This document shows, piece by piece, positions 24,793 to 60,938 of a stretch of DNA of 64,000 nt. Origin of the DNA: Gorsachius magnificus (lineage: Eukaryota; Chordata; Aves; Pelecaniformes; Ardeidae); assembly GCA_034008185.1 (NCBI GenBank), contig CM067081.1, positions 156,828,258 to 156,892,257 on the forward strand. The letters are read 5' to 3'. Under the pieces are notes generated by a model, which was not told the origin of the DNA, did no database searches, and was given only the letters and a program-made list of their open reading frames with translations. A program made the translations under genes and the position numbers. Numbering within the stretch: the stretch's first letter is position 1; each line of letters opens with the position of its first letter.

Positions 24793-27700
24793 TCCCCAGA
24801 TGTTCATTAGAAAATTGAGCTGAAAGGGGTGAATTTTGTCACTTAAGTCCTTTGTTTGGGTGAGAGCTTTTCCACTGGGTATAAAGAGCTTTGAATCGGG
24901 CCCTCAGATAGATGTCACTTGAAAGTTTGTCTTTTGTTTGATCTGGCATTCATCATTCCTCCATCAATATTTCTTCTTTGGCTTGTCTTGGTTTAGTAAT
25001 TCCTGCCCTGCTATGTAGAGGTTAGATTAAAAGTTCTTAGTAGATCTTTATTGTCCTTTGACAAAACAGTGCTGTGAAGCTTTCTGTCATTTTCTGCCTT
25101 TTTGGTATGTTAACTGCATTTGATTTGCTGAGAATGATGAGGTTTTTTCTCCTCTGGCTTAGAGAACTTAACACTTAGGTTGAAAAGTTCCCAGAAGAAA
25201 ATTAGTATCTATGTATTTTGCCACTTACAAAAATGCTTTTAAATGCCTTTTATACTCCAATAGTTGTGATAAAAGAGAATTTATGTTTTCATGAAGGAGA
25301 TGGGTGTTTTGGAGTAACACTACAGTCTACAGCCCAGGACTCTGTTAACAGAGTTAATCTGTTCATCTGTGCCAAAGGAGAGCCCCCCAGTTTCTGCTCA
25401 TGTACCCTGTTTCAGCTAAGTGCAAAGTTAAGTTATTCCACATTATGTCTTGATTTTGATCTCATTCAAGCTATGCTTTATTTAAATGGAAGAAGTCTTA
25501 AACTCTTAGATATGAAAAGCAGATTAACAAGAATACAGTGAAAACTAAAGCACTTCACAGGAGCACACTGAATAAATATCATAAATAACACAGTTCAGAA
25601 GACTTCCCATTTCTTAGAAGAATGTACTTTACTCTTACTTGTCAGTCTTGAAGCTTGGTGGTTTTTGAACTTGAGAGCAAATCAGAATCAAACCCAGTGT
25701 GAAATGCTCTTCACATTTCTTTGTGAATTCATTAGATTTAGGGAAATGAGTGTAGAAAAGGACATCAGTGAGCCAGATTACACAACCAGTCTCTTAGTGA
25801 AGTTAGGGCTGGTTTGGATCAGGTCTCGTTTATATCAATAGTCAGTGATTGCTAAGAAAAATGTAATAACTTAATGAAGTAACTCTCACCAATGGTTTTA
25901 AGGGCTTCTTGATCAGATATGGCGAGAGCGTAAAGGCAAGAAAACCTGTGCATCTACTTTCTGATGGGATGCTTCCTATCACAATCATTTTAACCACTTA
26001 AACACCTTTTGGACATTTCAGCAATATGTCAAGCAAGTCACTGGCCCAACCAGAGGATCATCAAGGCTATTTTCTGGGCTTACGCATATGGTGCTTTCTT
26101 TGTGCTACATGAGCGAAGACTGCACGCATGGGAAGCCAGCAGATAAGAAAATAGACCTGTGATCCAGGGAGAAAAGGATGAAAGTGATTTCACTGTTCAG
26201 CTTCATCTGTTAAATGTTTGTGCACTCTGCAGGTGAAGGAGCTATTCAAATGCCCAGAAGTTCTTTGTTTTTCACTTGAACTGAACCAAACAGATAAGCG
26301 AGCAAGCAGTCTTAAGGACTGAGTGCATCGCTCAGTCTTTCTTAACTTCTCCTTCCTCAGTGCTTGCATATGCAGACGCTGAGATTCTTTGAGAGAAAAA
26401 AACAGCCTTTAGCCCTGGGAAAGATGTGTTTTTGTGATATTGGTGAAGTGGTTTTGTTTGTTCCGCTCACCATGGAACTTCTTCCTTGCAGGCTGAAATT
26501 ACAAACCATAAGGAGTATATACAACTGTTGCAAGCTTGTGCTTATATAAGTAGGTGCAAAAGATGCTCTGAGGTAGGGTATTACCACCTTCTGGGTTGTT
26601 TTCTTAATACTTGACACTTAGGAGGGAAAGTAAAGATTTTACTCTAGCTATATACTTTCTGTGCAGTGATGACACATGGTGCTTTACACATAGTTAAGGA
26701 CAAGTAGCTAACTTCAGAGAGAATGCTAGAGGTGCTTGTAGCATGTATCTTGGTCGTGTGTGTAGACAGCAGGATTCAAGGTTCTCATATACCAGCCTTC
26801 AGAAGTAGCATTCATGGGACATCAGTGGTTTGTACTTGATTAACAGTGCTTGTTAGTGAGCACTCAGTTCTGTGTGCATAAATAATGTCAGGTTGGCCTG
26901 TCTTAACGTACTGACTTGTTATGGATTCGGACTTTGGCAGAGTTCAGGTGGGGAGGCAAATGTACCTCTACGCTATCTTTAAACATCCTCTGCCAGGGCA
27001 GCCAGGTACTGAATCACCATTTGGAAAGAAAGAGAAGAGCCGCAAGGCTGTGCTAGTTCATCCCGCGAAAGGTACCAGTGGTTCTTGGCCAGGATCACTA
27101 GAGCACAGCTCACTCAGCCCTCATCTAAGCCAGCCCTGACACATCGACAATAGCCAGCTCCGTTGCTTCTCTTGATTAACTGTAAGGCTGCACGGTGTCT
27201 CTGTCGTGGTAAAAAATAAAGCATGTGAGGTAGGTTGAAGGTCTAACTTGCATCCGCTCATCGAAATGCAGTTTCTAAGTATTATTTTTTAATTTCCCAC
27301 CCACTGATCCTGGCTGTCTGGGAAGTGCGGGTGCGTTGTGATTCCTCTCGGGCAAAGGCAATTTAAGAGGTTCTCTTCCTTCTCTGCATCCTGCCCCAGG
27401 TTTCTATTCCTTCGCAGTTTGGTTTGATAGCAAGGCAGCCTCTCTCAGTGTGGATCTGTGATATGATCTAGGCTGGAGGTGTGTATTTCAAAGGCTTGGT
27501 TTTTTTCTCTTTTCATAATCTGGATGATATAATGGTTCTGTTACCATCACTTCCAAATGTTTGAGTTTACACAACTGAGGAGGTAGAGACCTGTGTTCAA
27601 AGGGCAGAAATGAGCAAAAGTGAGAGAAAGAAGAGCTGAAATATTCTCCACCTAAAAAGCTAAACTTGAGTGTAAGGTAAATGTTTATTATCATATGAAA

Positions 27701-28276
27701 TAGCCTTTACTTCTCAGATGCCTGGAGATAAAGCTGTGAAGCAAGTCACGTGATTGTTCATAAGCATTACAAAATTAGAGGCATCTTCTGAGCTACTGGA
27801 GCAGAGATAGCTATTTTTTAATTACATTGTTTGTCAAAAATGTGAAGTTTGTTCTTGATAATGATGTCCTGCAGTGTGGTACAGAATATCTAGGTGAATC
27901 AGCAAAGACCTTTGCCTTGCAGTGCCACTGAACTTCATGGCGAGTAGTTGAAGGTCAGGTGCTTTCCGCGGGTCCCCGCGTCCTGCCTCGGCAGCCCGTT
28001 GGCTCCCAGGATGGACACTTCTGCAGAGTAAGGCAATTCTTATCCTGGAGCAGTTCTGCTCACGAAGCTGGTCTGGGCTGTTGTGTTGGGCTGGTCACGT
28101 TCCCGCCTGGTCAAGGCCTTCTTAAACCAATCATGCCTTTTTTCACCCCTGCCGGAAGTTACACAACTGACAGTCCGAAGTTCAGAGGCCTCGGTATCAG
28201 GGAGGACTTTGGTTCGTGAGGAAGCTCGCTCTCAGTAAGGAAGGATATGGATTTAAAAAACCATAGTTGTCTCACT

Positions 28277-28303
28277 GTTTGTTTGTTTGTTTGTTTTTTT
28301 TTT
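28277..28303 (+). repeat. (GTTT)n followed by T-run
   Basis: About four GTTT units pass into a T-run within the presumed first intron. Confidence 0.8.
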
Positions 28304-29798
28304 CCCTCTGCTCAAGAAGTGGCAGTGAGGCTTAGTGTAGTCTGCTTCAGAAATGGATTCAGGTTTTTTGGCTGCTTTAACAAGCTGCTGAGCAATCTGG
28401 CAGTTTTGCTGCCACCAGGGAGAGAAATGTTCCTGCCTTCTCTTCCTTCACTCTGGTCCGCGTGGATATGCCTTCTGCCTGGCACCAGCTGTGGTGCTTA
28501 TGGAATCTTTCCCTGAGCTGGCTGAACTGGTTAGGATGCTGGGAAACTGTCCCCATCTTTTCTTCTTCTGTGCTAGTTTTCGTCTAGGTTAGTGAGTTGA
28601 TTTAGCTCATGTAAGGGTCTGTTGGCTGCCAGAGCTGGTGCCAAGTATGCAGACAGGGTGTTTTGTCAGCAAGAAGAAAAAAACAGTGTGGTGGAAGAGG
28701 GTAGGCTTGTCCCCTTTTGACAGTAATGATTTGTTAGATTGGTTCATCCCATGTGAAGGAGCACTTGGCAGGTTGTAGGGGAAGTAGCAATCAACAGCCA
28801 CCATCTTCTAGCTTGGGACTAACAAACTCCAAAGGTGGTGGTAGCGCAGGGTAAGAGCCATGCTGGATCTTCCTACAATGGCTGTGAGTTGCTACAGACT
28901 TGCTGAAGTGACACTGGTGCTGATGGGCATAGAGAGTCATCCTCACCGCTAGGTTTCTGAGGATTATCCAGAGCGGCTCCATGGTCCAAGTTCTCCTTAG
29001 CAGTCTCACTCTGTAAAAAGGTATCTGCTGATTGATTTCTGTCAAGTATCAGTTCACCAGGGCTGTGGGTTATTGTAATTGCCGTTAATGGATGGAATTT
29101 TATGGAGACCAAGCACGTGACGCATCAAGCACTTTCTGCTTTGTCATCCTGCCGGTGGCAGGTTGCCCAAACCAGCAAGGGAGAGGCCCCTAGGAGCAGC
29201 AGCCTGCGTGCAACCTCTTTCAAGTCTCTGCCAGAGGTTATGGTTGCCTTTGGGTTTTGGGGCTATTGCTAAAGCTCAGCACCTCTAGCACAGATCTGCC
29301 TGAAAATAATTAGAGGTGTTCATATAAATGCCTGTGTTGTCTAATGACTAGATTTTTATCTCATTGAAGAGATAGTTTTAGGTGAACATTCCTGAGGTTG
29401 TTCAAACTTGTTATAGGAATAAAATATAAGGCTTCAGTTGCTTCAGGTACCTGCAGGACTGTAGCTTTGATAATACATTGAAGAAGAAAATTCTCCTTTG
29501 TGGAGATTGTGACCACTGTTCAAAACCTGTGTTCTTGCTTTTCTTTTTTTACATGCATGTGTACATACACAGATTAATTCCTGTGTTTCTTCCCCAAGCT
29601 AGAACAGGCCAAATCTTATCCATCACTAATATTACTATTAACTGTTGTGTAACGATTCTGATCTTTAAACCCCTTTACCGACATCAGCACTTTTCCCAAT
29701 ACCTTTCTGAGATAAAGGAATTTTATTACCAAGTTTCAGAAAAGAAATCAGAGTCGACAAGATTACAGACTAATTTTCAGCTACTGCCTTTTTGCATT

Positions 29799-29818
29799 TG
29801 TGTGTGTGTGTGTGTGTG
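29799..29818 (+). repeat. (TG)10 microsatellite
   Basis: Ten uninterrupted TG units in the intron before the glutaredoxin-type exon. Such a run is likely to be length-variable between individuals. Confidence 0.9.
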
Positions 29819-30298
29819 AATGCTGTTCGGGTTTGTGGGCTTAATGCCCAAGGAATGTATATGCATTCAGTATGGCTGTTTGTCTAAGTATGTGCACGTG
29901 TCAGAGTTTGCTAATTAATGCTGGTTGTGCAGTGCAAAGTATGTATGTGATTAAGTACAAACAAGTGTGTACTGACCCATTTATTGGAAATTAAGCTTAA
30001 CGTAACTCGGGGTTATGTGGAGGAAGGCAGAGCTGATAATGGATTCCAATCAAGTATTAGATTTTCTTACTTTTTTGTTTTTCTGTCAAATAAAGTATCA
30101 CTGTGTGTAGAGATGTTAGGGTTTTTTCTTTCCACTAATATGCTTAACGTTTTCTATTGGATATATACATGTATCTCCAACAGAATATAGAGATAAAATC
30201 AATTATGACCAGTGAGCAAACACAAAATCTCCAGGATTTTGAAGATGTTTATTTAGAGGATTTCATAGTATAAGCTATACCATATGGCAGAAATTATT

Positions 30299-30309
30299 GG
30301 GGGGGGGGG
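30299..30309 (+). repeat. G-run (11 G)
   Basis: Eleven consecutive G residues in otherwise AT-rich intron sequence, about 500 bases before the glutaredoxin-type exon. Confidence 0.85.
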
Positions 30310-30818
30310 AAATGCATGGCAAAACCAGTTATATCAATAAATTGAACTGAAAGACGTTTCCATGGAACTAATTGCAGGAGAAAAATAAAAACTTTTAATT
30401 CAGTTTGTAAAGTACAAGACCGAGCAAAATGACAGCACATAAGCATAAGAAAATCACTTTCTGGGCAAGAAGGGTAAAAATCATCATTTGCTGATAAGAC
30501 TGAAGTTTCAGGCTTAGCCACAGCAAATCTTGTTTCCTTGCTTTCTTCCAACCATACTGTTGGATTGGCAGAATTTACTGAAATCCCAGCCAAATCTCAT
30601 ATGGGATTTTATTAAAGAGAAAAATATAGCAAGTCATCCTAACGTTGCAAATGACTCATCAGTTGCCTTTAGGAAATGCTCCCCTGAGACAGGCATGCCG
30701 CTGATGAGGAAGCGATGAAGCCGCCAGGCCACTCCCCCAGATAATTTCGCTTGAGGAGTGCAGCATTCATAAAGGACGTCTCTCCAGACACCACATTATT
30801 TTACTCTTTATTTCACAG

Positions 30819-30928
30819 AAGGAGCACACAAGCTGCAAGAAGGGCAGTGCGAAGTAACGGCAGAAACTTCACAGCCAGTTGATTTTGTACAGGAGAAGCA
30901 AGTAGGATATCATGAGACAACTTTAAAG
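30819..30928 (+). CDS. TXNRD1: TXNRD1 alternative exon, glutaredoxin-like C-terminal half
   Basis: The exon is bounded by a good acceptor (TTACTCTTTATTTCACAG) and donor (AAG/GTAGGG). It is open for 36 codons after two bases of a split codon and ends in phase 0, which fits the phase-0 start of the next exon at 35407. The translation includes the block AETSQPVDFVQEKQVG and ends YHETTLK, running on into [15 protein letters not shown]. As I recall them, long mammalian TrxR1 isoforms carry a segment of the same length that ends in a TLKAYQ-type sequence before the core enzyme. This exon thus encodes the C-terminal part of a glutaredoxin-like extension. The proline at the TVP-like position is kept, but the Gly-Gly of the glutathione site reads Gly-Tyr. 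The exon with the CxxC site was not found, so the extension is probably not a working glutaredoxin. The upstream splice partner is unknown. Confidence 0.82.
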
Positions 30929-32149
30929 GTAGGGGGAGATACATTTTAAAGTCTATAATTAGGTTTGACACTGAAACATGGTAAGAATGCAGGCTCTTTA
31001 AAAATTGTAGTTCTTGGGAGAAGAATGGAGGAGATCCATTCTCAGGATGGGATCGTGGTCGTGAACAAGTCCCCCCAGTAAATGGGAAGCGGAGCTTGTC
31101 AAGATCCTGGTTGCTTTGGAGCAGGGTTCTAGGAGGTGATTTCAGAGGGGAAGGTTGTAATCTACTTTGTCTAATCTAAACTTTTAATATGTTTTCATGA
31201 AGAATAATTATGAAGAACTAATGAAAAATGAACCAAACACTAAGCCGAAATTTCTTAATCCGTGTGAAAACATAAAGCATTTGTCTTAAAAGAAAGAAAA
31301 ATAGCATGATATAAGTAGTAATCTAAGCAAATTTCATGATTAGGTATTGTGGTTTCTTTATATGCATTATAAAGATACCATTCTTGGTAGTTGTGTCTGA
31401 TGACTCTGTGGGAGCTAGCTTCACACCCTTAAGCTTCACACCATCCTGTTGCCACTGAGCAAACAAAAAGGTGTGCTTTGGAAAAGAACGGCACACTTTC
31501 TCTAATTTTATGTCCCTAAATATGAATAAAGTGAAACTGCGTATCGTAACACCATATATGCTCCTTTTTCACTCTTAGATTGCAGGAGGAAGTTTGAGCC
31601 TGGCCAATGGCCATGTTAGAAAAATAGAAAAAAGGGGAACTGAGCCCAAAGCGGATTCGGGGGTAGGGTTATATATTGGGGCGGCAGAGCAGGAGGAAAA
31701 GAGGAAGGAAGATGAGGTATTTTTGGATACAACAACCACAGGTGTTTTCTGGTGTTTGTTTCTACTGTTAACATGCTACCCAGGGTTATGAAATACTATC
31801 AACATGTAATTTTCTACAGGTAGATGCACAGTCTGAATTTCTGCTGACGTTGCTGTGTAATTTGTTGGAGGGATAGGGGATTTTTGTCAGTGATATGGCC
31901 ATGCTGGCAGCAGTCTCTAGGGTAGACACAGTTATACTTACAGAGAGGGAATAATCTAAACTCAGAGAAAGGTGACAGTAGAATGGGTTGAGCACAAAAG
32001 GCTGCTTAATGCAGAACAAAATTAAGATGAAAAGAGAAGGGAAACTTCTTTGGGGTTTTTTTTCCCCTTTCCTTTTATTTGCCATGACTATTCCAGTAGT
32101 ACTGAATCAAGTCCTACCTAGTTAGGCAAATAGAAACACTTGAATAAAA
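30929..32149 (+). other. TXNRD1: TXNRD1 intron, 5' part
   Basis: Intron sequence between the glutaredoxin-type exon and the CR1 insertion. It has no recognised gene, but contains a possible in-frame cassette exon at 31579-31716, described under findings. Confidence 0.6.
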
Positions 32150-32154
32150 GCGAG

Positions 32155-32475
32155 CAGATGGGAGAGGTGGTGGTTGGAAATCATCTAGGCCTTAGTGATC
32201 ATGAAATGGTAGAGTTTTCAATCTTTGGTGAGGTAAGGAAGGGGGTCAGCAACACCGCCACCATGGATTTCCGGAGGGCAGACTTTGACCTGCTCAGAAC
32301 GCTGGTTGGGAGAGTCCCTTGGGAGATAGTCCTGAAGGGCAAAGGGGTCCAGGAAGGCTGGGTGTTTTTCAAGGAAGAAGTCTTAAAGGCACAGGACCAG
32401 GCTGTCCCCATGTGCCGTAAGACGAATCGGCGGGGAAGACGACCGGCCTGGCTGGACAGAGGACTACTAGTGTGA
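32155..32475 (+). pseudogene. CR1 endonuclease C-terminal remnant
   Basis: An open frame ending at a TGA (32473-32475) holds the end of the APE-type endonuclease domain, with the block LGLSDHEMVEFSI containing the catalytic Ser-Asp-His triplet of this nuclease family. The N-terminal catalytic residues are missing. The reverse-transcriptase frame further on is in a different register, so the two parts are separated by at least one frameshift and by stops between 32476 and 32690. Confidence 0.8.
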
Positions 32476-32689
32476 CTAAGGGAAAAAAAGGAGAGCTTAC
32501 CAGCTCTGGAAGAAGGGGCAGGCAACCCAAGAAGAGTACAGGGATCTTGTCAGGTTATGCAGAGAGGAGATTAGAAAGGCAAAAGCCCAGCTGGAATTTA
32601 ACCTGGCCACTGTTGTAAGGGATAATAAGAAGAGTTTTTATAAATATGTTAACAACAAAAAGAGAGCCAGGGAGAACCTCCATCCACTA

Positions 32690-34351
32690 GTGGATGCAAG
32701 GGGGAACATTGCCACTAAAGATGAGGAAAAGGCTGAGATACTCAACGCCTTCTTTGCCTCGGTCTTTAATGGCCCGACAAGTTATCCCCAGGGTACCCAG
32801 CCTCCTGAGCTGGAAGATGGGGACAGAGAGTGGAATGAACCCCCCATAATCCAGGAGGAAGCAGTCTTTGACCTGCTATGCCACCTGGACATCCACAAGT
32901 CTATGGGGCCGGATGGGATCCACCCAAGAGTGCTGAAGGAGCTGGCAGAGGAGCTTGCCAAGCCACTCTCTATCATTTATCAGCAGTCCTGGAGAACAGG
33001 GGAGGTCCCAGATGACTGGAGGTTGGCAAATGTGACGCCTATCTTCAAGAAGGGCCGGAAGGAGGATCCGGGGAACTACAGACCAGTCAGCCTAACCTCA
33101 GTACTGGGGAAAATTATGGAGCGGTTTATCTTGAGTGTGCTCACCAGGCACATGGAGGACAATCAGGGGATGAGGCCCAGACAGCATGGGTTCACGAAAG
33201 GCAGGTCTTGCCTAACCAACCTGATTTCCTTCTATGACCAGGTGACCCGCCTGGTAGATGCGGGAAAGGATGTGGATGTTGTCTACCTGGACTTCAGCAA
33301 AGCCTTCGACACAGTCTCCCATAGCATTCTCCTGGAGAAGCTGGCAGTTCATGGCCTAGATGGATATACTCTTCGCTGGGTTAAAAACTGGCTGGGTGGC
33401 CGAGCCCAGAGAGTCATGGTGAATGGAGCTAAATCCAGTTGGCGGCCGGTCACAAGCGGTGTCCCCCAGGGCTCAGTTTTAGGGCTGGTCTTGTTTAATA
33501 TCTTTATCAATGACCTGGATGAGGGGATTGAGTGTGCCCTCAGTAAATTTGCAGATGACACCAAACTGGGTGGGAGTGTTGATCTGCTGGGGGGGAGGAG
33601 GGCTCTGCAGAGGGACCTGGACAGGCTGGATCGATGGGCCGAGGCCAATTGTATGAGGTTCAACAAGGCCAAGTGCCGGGTCCTGCACTTTGGTCACAAC
33701 AACCCCATGCAGCGCTACAGGCTTGGGGAAGAGTGGCTGGAAAGCTGCCTGGTGGAAAAAGACCTGGGGGTACTGATTGACAGCCGGCTGAATATGAGCC
33801 AGCAGTGTGCCCAGGTGGCCAAGAAGGCCAATGGCATCCTGGCTTGTATCAGGAATAGTGTGGCCAGCAGGAGTAGGGAAGTGATCGTGCCCCTGTACTC
33901 GGTGCTGGTGAGGCCGCACCTCGAATCCTGTGTTCAGTTTTGGGCCCCTCACTACAAGAAAGATGTTGCCTTGCTGGAACAGGTCCAGAGGAGAGCAACC
34001 AAGCTGGTGAGGGGTCTGGAACACAAGTCATACGAGGAACGGCTGAGGGAACTGGGGTTGTTTAGTCTGGAGAAGAGGAGGCTGAGGGGAGACCTGATCG
34101 CCCTCTACAACTACCTAAAAGGAGGCTGTAGCGAGGTGGGGGTCAGCCTCTTCTCCCTGGTAACAGATGATAGGACGAGGGGAAATGGCTTGAAGCTGCA
34201 CCAGGGCAGGTTTAGGCTAGACATTAGGAAAAACTTCTTCACCGAGAGGGTTGTCAGGCTCTGGAATGGGCTGCCCAGGGAGGTGGTGGAGTCCTCATCC
34301 CTGGAGGTCTTTAAAAGAAGGATAGATGAGGTGCTTAGGGACATGGTTTAG
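32690..34351 (+). CDS. CR1 reverse transcriptase, open frame
   Basis: A 553-codon open frame spans the CR1 reverse transcriptase from just before the fingers to the C-terminus. Visible blocks, in order, are [20 protein letters not shown], the [18 protein letters not shown] block, [20 protein letters not shown], motif [10 protein letters not shown] with its aspartate at residue 201, GVPQGSVLG, motif C FADD at residues 287-290, and the C-terminal [20 protein letters not shown] block. Both catalytic motifs are intact, unlike the copy at 10771-11928. The first Met is simply the first in the open frame; in the full element the endonuclease would precede it. The broken endonuclease makes autonomous movement unlikely. 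It is a transposon gene, not part of TXNRD1. Confidence 0.9.
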   Translation: MDARGNIATKDEEKAEILNAFFASVFNGPTSYPQGTQPPELEDGDREWNEPPIIQEEAVFDLLCHLDIHKSMGPDGIHPRVLKELAEELAKPLSIIYQQSWRTGEVPDDWRLANVTPIFKKGRKEDPGNYRPVSLTSVLGKIMERFILSVLTRHMEDNQGMRPRQHGFTKGRSCLTNLISFYDQVTRLVDAGKDVDVVYLDFSKAFDTVSHSILLEKLAVHGLDGYTLRWVKNWLGGRAQRVMVNGAKSSWRPVTSGVPQGSVLGLVLFNIFINDLDEGIECALSKFADDTKLGGSVDLLGGRRALQRDLDRLDRWAEANCMRFNKAKCRVLHFGHNNPMQRYRLGEEWLESCLVEKDLGVLIDSRLNMSQQCAQVAKKANGILACIRNSVASRSREVIVPLYSVLVRPHLESCVQFWAPHYKKDVALLEQVQRRATKLVRGLEHKSYEERLRELGLFSLEKRRLRGDLIALYNYLKGGCSEVGVSLFSLVTDDRTRGNGLKLHQGRFRLDIRKNFFTERVVRLWNGLPREVVESSSLEVFKRRIDEVLRDMV

Positions 34352-34438
34352 TGGTGGGATGGCAGTGCTAGGTTAGAGGTTGGACTCGATGATCTTAAAG
34401 GTCTTTTCCAACCGAGGTGATTCTATGATTCTATGATA

Positions 34439-35406
34439 AGATTTGTAAAGTGACTAAGTATGAGTTTCTTTATTTACTTTTTTGGTCTTAAAAATTTTGT
34501 CATGACTTTAGTCGATACTCACTGGTTTACATCAGCTGAGGAATCTGATTTCTACTTGCTCCAGATCTTGTCCTGCAGTTTGAAAGGCATTGGGAATTTT
34601 GCCAGCAACTCCAAAGGCTTGAAGGTCCAAAGCCCTGATAAATTGGAGCTTTGCAAATTAGGTACAAAGGCTCATTTTAGAAAGAGCATATGAAGACAAT
34701 ACAATGTTCTTTGTGGCATACTGCTGCCAGAATGAATTTTAAGACTTATGGATTGTTTTTCTAGGTAGTAGTCATCTGATCAAAAAAAAAGAATCTCTTG
34801 TGAAACCGTAGTGATCACACTTGATCCATTTGACACCAAAGTTAGTTACAATGCCAAACCAAAGCAATAATAAGCACAGGCATGTTACAAAAATGTAGTT
34901 TTCAGAAATTGTTTTCTTCATTCAGTTCTGTTCATTCAGTTGGTAAGGCTGGTAGTTGCAGATTACTACAATGTTGTATATGATTGTTGTATTTTCCTAC
35001 TAATACACACAGGAGGAGGGGAAAAACACTAATTAGGAAAGTCCAGGGCAGATGAAAAGAATAAAATAAATTAATGGAATGTCTGTGTCAGCAGGTAGGT
35101 ATCTCATCCTGGAGTACACAGTATGAGGCGGCACTGGAGTTGTGTTGGTGTGGAAACCTAAGCTCTGCAAGGAAACCCAGGGCTCCAACGAACAAGAAAA
35201 TTCATAGTTCAGTACCTAATAGGTGCTCAGCTATTCAAGGATGGATTAGAAGATGACATTTTTGAAAGCTAATTAAAAGCAGAGCTCAGAAAATTCGGAT
35301 GTACTTATGTTCCCTTATCACAATACTTGCTGATGAAAATACTAATTTTTGAGCACTGTGGGTAATGTTTCAGTGTTCCTATATCCTTTTTGTTTTCTCT
35401 GTTCAG
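34439..35406 (+). other. TXNRD1: TXNRD1 intron, 3' part
   Basis: AT-rich intron sequence after the CR1, ending in the acceptor TTTTTGTTTTCTCTGTTCAG. Nothing else is recognised. Confidence 0.7.
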
Positions 35407-35442
35407 GCACATAAGGAAGACAAGCCTCAGAAACTACTGGAA

Positions 35443-59953
<24,511 letters not shown>

Positions 59954-60207
59954 AGACCCCCATTCTTGTTATTGCCAGAGACTGACTTTCATCGCAGCGT
60001 CTAACTTTGTGCGTTTCAGAAGAAAAGTTTGGGGAGAAGTCATCCTTGGTCGTCTGCAGAAACGTGTGGATCTTAACCAATGCATTCCCTCATGCTAAGG
60101 GGAAGAGCGCTGCAGGAGTTGGTCACTTGTGGTGATTGGCTGGCAATTAGCAATGGAATGGGAATATTGACTATCGAGCTGTTGCTTAGCAGGGCATTTA
60201 ACGAATG

Positions 60208-60261
60208 CTTTCATGAAATCATAGCCTGAAGCCTGGATTGTCTGGTGGGCAGTGATGGAAG
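60208..60261 (+). promoter_or_regulatory. TXNRD1: SECIS element
   Basis: This RNA stem-loop directs UGA recoding by SBP2 and the Sec-specific elongation factor. CTTTC (60208-60212) pairs with GGAAG (60257-60261), with one G-U pair. The non-Watson-Crick core follows as ATGA (60213-60216) opposite TGAT (60253-60256). The unpaired AA of the apical part is at 60229-60230, 12 bases after ATGA, the normal spacing. It lies about 255 bases past the stop, and the flanks AGGGCAT and GTGATGGAA resemble mammalian TXNRD1 3' UTRs as I remember them. Pairing of the upper helix is imperfect by eye. Confidence 0.85.
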
Positions 60262-60826
60262 AACTGCTAGCACAGCTGGACAACAACTGTTTTGGTTTGG
60301 TTTTATAACTCTCTAGTTTCTTACCTGAACAAAGAACTTCCAAACTCAAGAAAATTACCACAAGTTCAGATAACTGTATAGTGCCCCTGTGTACAAGGTT
60401 ATAACAGCAGTTTGCAGGGTCTCCTCATGAGCGTGCATTTTGCCAGCTCACGTGCCTGTGGAGAGGAGATTGTATCTACATGTGTGATTGTGGGGAGAAG
60501 GTATCCTTGGAAAAAAGTTTAGTACCATCTAGAAAAATATATTTCTTGGCTACCAAACTGACTCCGTTGTGACTTTTTATTTTAGAGAAACTTATTTGTG
60601 AAAACATTCTCCTTGGTGAGAAAGGAATATACTTCTTCTTAAGGCCTTGTTATACAGAAAGGTGGGGGGGTTTCCCTGACCAGTAACAACTGTCAGGGAA
60701 CACAGACGTGATCTTCTTAGCTTTATCTTGCAGCTTATGTGATTATAAATAATCCAGTTTGGAACTGACAGAATTCCAATGTGGGACGAATTACACTTCC
60801 AACAGCTCTGAACTTTGTTCAGTTTG

Positions 60827-60832
60827 AATAAA
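60827..60832 (+). terminator. TXNRD1: proximal polyadenylation signal
   Basis: AATAAA, 874 bases after the stop. Use of this site would keep the SECIS and shorten the UTR. Confidence 0.45.
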
Positions 60833-60932
60833 TTCTTCCTTTCCAGGTGAGCTATCATATTCTGATCCATTTCAGGTATGAATTGGCCACTTTGAACCAC
60901 TTTGACTTTCCTTCACATTAGTGGGCCTGTAG

Positions 60933-60938
60933 AATAAA
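60933..60938 (+). terminator. TXNRD1: second polyadenylation signal
   Basis: AATAAA running straight into an A-rich tract. The genomic A-run could mimic poly(A) priming in cDNA data. Confidence 0.4.

Larger units (their letters stand above)
18371..30818 (+). other. TXNRD1: presumed first intron(s) of TXNRD1
   Basis: This 12.4 kb stretch separates CpG island 2 from the first recognised exon. It has only simple repeats and short open frames. An upstream glutaredoxin exon with a CxxC motif was looked for and not found. Two NRF2/NF-E2-like motifs are listed separately. A duplicated GGTTGCCCAT lies at about 21512-21531. Alternative first exons may be hidden here. Confidence 0.5.
32150..34438 (+). 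mobile_element. CR1 LINE, long copy on the sense strand of TXNRD1
   Basis: About 2.3 kb of CR1 lies in the intron before the first core TXNRD1 exon, on the same strand as the gene. It starts inside the endonuclease domain and runs through the reverse transcriptase to the 3' end, which has two ATTCTATG-type units at 34420-34437. The 5' truncation is typical of target-primed insertion. It is the longest and least damaged CR1 here. Its long open frame suggests it is younger than the copies at 1628 and 50500. Its own 3' end is not known to disturb TXNRD1 splicing. Confidence 0.95.

Noticed and set aside
29478..29819. 113-codon open frame with CGDCDHC
   Set aside because: The cysteine cluster recalls a CxxC site, but there is no thioredoxin-fold sequence around it, no donor in phase, and the frame ends in the TG microsatellite.
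60421..60468. Second SECIS-like hairpin (CTCCTCATGA ... GAGAGGAG)
   Set aside because: The base of the stem pairs well and ATGA is present, but there is no proper UGA/GA quartet opposite it and no AA at the right distance. The element at 60208-60261 fits much better.
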